Source of the DNA: Deltaproteobacteria bacterium
GTDB taxonomy: Bacteria > Desulfobacterota > Desulfobacteria > Desulfobacterales > JAFDDL01
Direction of reading: 5' to 3'
DNA length: 9,942 nucleotides
Assembly (NCBI GenBank): GCA_019310865.1
Contig: JAFDDL010000097.1
Location: 1 to 9,942, forward strand
The notes beneath the pieces were generated by a model. It did not search any database. It had not been told where the DNA came from and saw only the letters and a program-made list of their open reading frames with translations. Shown piece by piece: positions 9,462-9,942 of this stretch. Numbering within the stretch: position 1 is the first letter of the stretch; every line of letters starts with the position of its first letter. Position numbers and translations under genes: made by a program.

Positions 9462-9538
9462 GATCACCGATTCGGCTTCTGATACCGACCGCAACCTCCC
9501 TAACCGCATCACGTATTGTGACATCTGACACCCGGCGG

Positions 9539-9558
9539 ATGGTTCCTGACTGAACCGT
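9539..9558 (+). other. Small hairpin in the yidD-yidC gap
   Basis: ATGGTTC and GAACCGT can form a seven-pair stem (one G-T wobble) around the six-base loop CTGACT. No T-run follows, so it is not a normal intrinsic terminator. The rest of the 141-base gap (9462-9602) shows no gene; an RNA structure affecting mRNA processing or yidC expression is possible. Confidence 0.25.
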
Positions 9559-9591
9559 ACCCGTGCGCTTTATACCGGCGCAAATTTCTAT

Positions 9592-9596
9592 AGGAG
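9592..9596 (+). promoter_or_regulatory. Ribosome binding site of yidC
   Basis: AGGAG lies six bases before ATG 9603. It is the strongest Shine-Dalgarno in the window and fixes the yidC start. Confidence 0.8.
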
Positions 9597-9602
9597 AACC
9601 GA

Positions 9603-9942
9603 ATGGATCAATTTAGAATGCTAATGGCAGTCGTTCTGTCTTTTATTGTTTTTATGGTTTGGCAGTTTGTGTTTGTGAAACCGGAACCGGCCCAGAAGGA
9701 TACACCGGTGGAAACACAAGCGCCGGCCCAGCCGGATAACAGCTATGTGGACGCAGTCCGGAAACCACTTCAACCGACAGCACCCATGACATCCCCCGAA
9801 CCAACCCCGACGAAACCGATCAGATTAGCGAAAGCCATTACCATTGACACACCGTTGTATAGTGCCCGATTGTCGGAAAACGGTGCGGTCATTAAAAGTA
9901 TGAAGCTCAAGAAATACCGGGAAACAGTTGACAAAGCGTCTC
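9603..9942 (+). CDS. yidC: Membrane protein insertase YidC, N-terminal part (runs off the right edge)
   Basis: YidC inserts and folds inner-membrane proteins alone or with the Sec translocon. Only the first 113 residues are present. They start with a short polar stretch (MDQFR) and a transmembrane segment at about 5-25 (MLMAVVLSFIVFMVWQFVFV), as in Gram-negative YidC. A low-complexity linker rich in Pro, Thr and Gln follows (about 27-73). Then comes the beginning of the periplasmic beta-domain, with ITIDTPLYSARLSENGAVI at 79-97 and SMKLKKYRE. The linker is flexible and not expected to be conserved. The conserved five-helix insertase core lies beyond the edge. Position after rpmH, rnpA and yidD is the standard order. 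The start is supported by AGGAG six bases upstream. Confidence 0.95.
   Translation, partial: MDQFRMLMAVVLSFIVFMVWQFVFVKPEPAQKDTPVETQAPAQPDNSYVDAVRKPLQPTAPMTSPEPTPTKPIRLAKAITIDTPLYSARLSENGAVIKSMKLKKYRETVDKAS

Overview
This window is an origin-proximal, housekeeping stretch of a bacterial chromosome. It carries the 3' part of dnaN, then gyrB, asnS (the only minus-strand gene), a large radical SAM protein fused to a DUF2344 domain, rng (ribonuclease G), rpmH, rnpA, yidD and the 5' end of yidC. The proteins are Gram-negative in type: GyrB is 805 residues with the long insertion in its C-terminal half, RNase G is full length, and YidC begins with the N-terminal transmembrane segment and periplasmic region found in Gram-negative homologues. 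Together with the direct dnaN-gyrB junction lacking recF, and the fused radical SAM/DUF2344 gene next to rng, this suggests a sulfate-reducer-like member of the Desulfobacterota (former Deltaproteobacteria). That placement is inference from gene content and order; there is no rRNA to confirm it.

Layout. Bases 1-2962 hold the replication/topology block: the sliding clamp C-terminus overlaps gyrB by one base (TAATG). Bases 2979-4379 hold asnS, convergent with gyrB across 16 bases and divergent from the radical SAM gene across about 120 bases. That divergent gap has nearly superimposed -35 hexamers and a 10-base G-tract serving as the asnS Shine-Dalgarno region. Bases 4501-8576 hold the radical SAM/DUF2344 gene and rng, 8 bases apart and almost certainly one operon. 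A very AT-rich gap follows, with a promoter-like sequence and one DnaA-box-like 9-mer. Bases 8675-9942 hold rpmH, rnpA, yidD and yidC, the conserved cluster for ribosomal protein bL34, the RNase P protein subunit and the membrane insertion machinery.

How the genes relate. The ends of the window are genes that classically flank oriC (dnaN-gyrB and rpmH-rnpA-yidD-yidC), but here both blocks point the same way, unlike the divergent ancestral layout. The middle and right genes are strongly RNA- and translation-related: Asn-tRNA charging, 16S rRNA/mRNA processing by RNase G, tRNA 5' processing by RNase P, ribosomal protein bL34. The uncharacterised radical SAM/DUF2344 protein sits inside this neighbourhood.

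No mobile element, CRISPR array, defence island, tRNA or rRNA was seen. The least explained component is the radical SAM/DUF2344-RNase G pair. Smaller points of interest are the asnS G-tract, the overlapping divergent promoters, and a possible mini-cistron ahead of rnpA.
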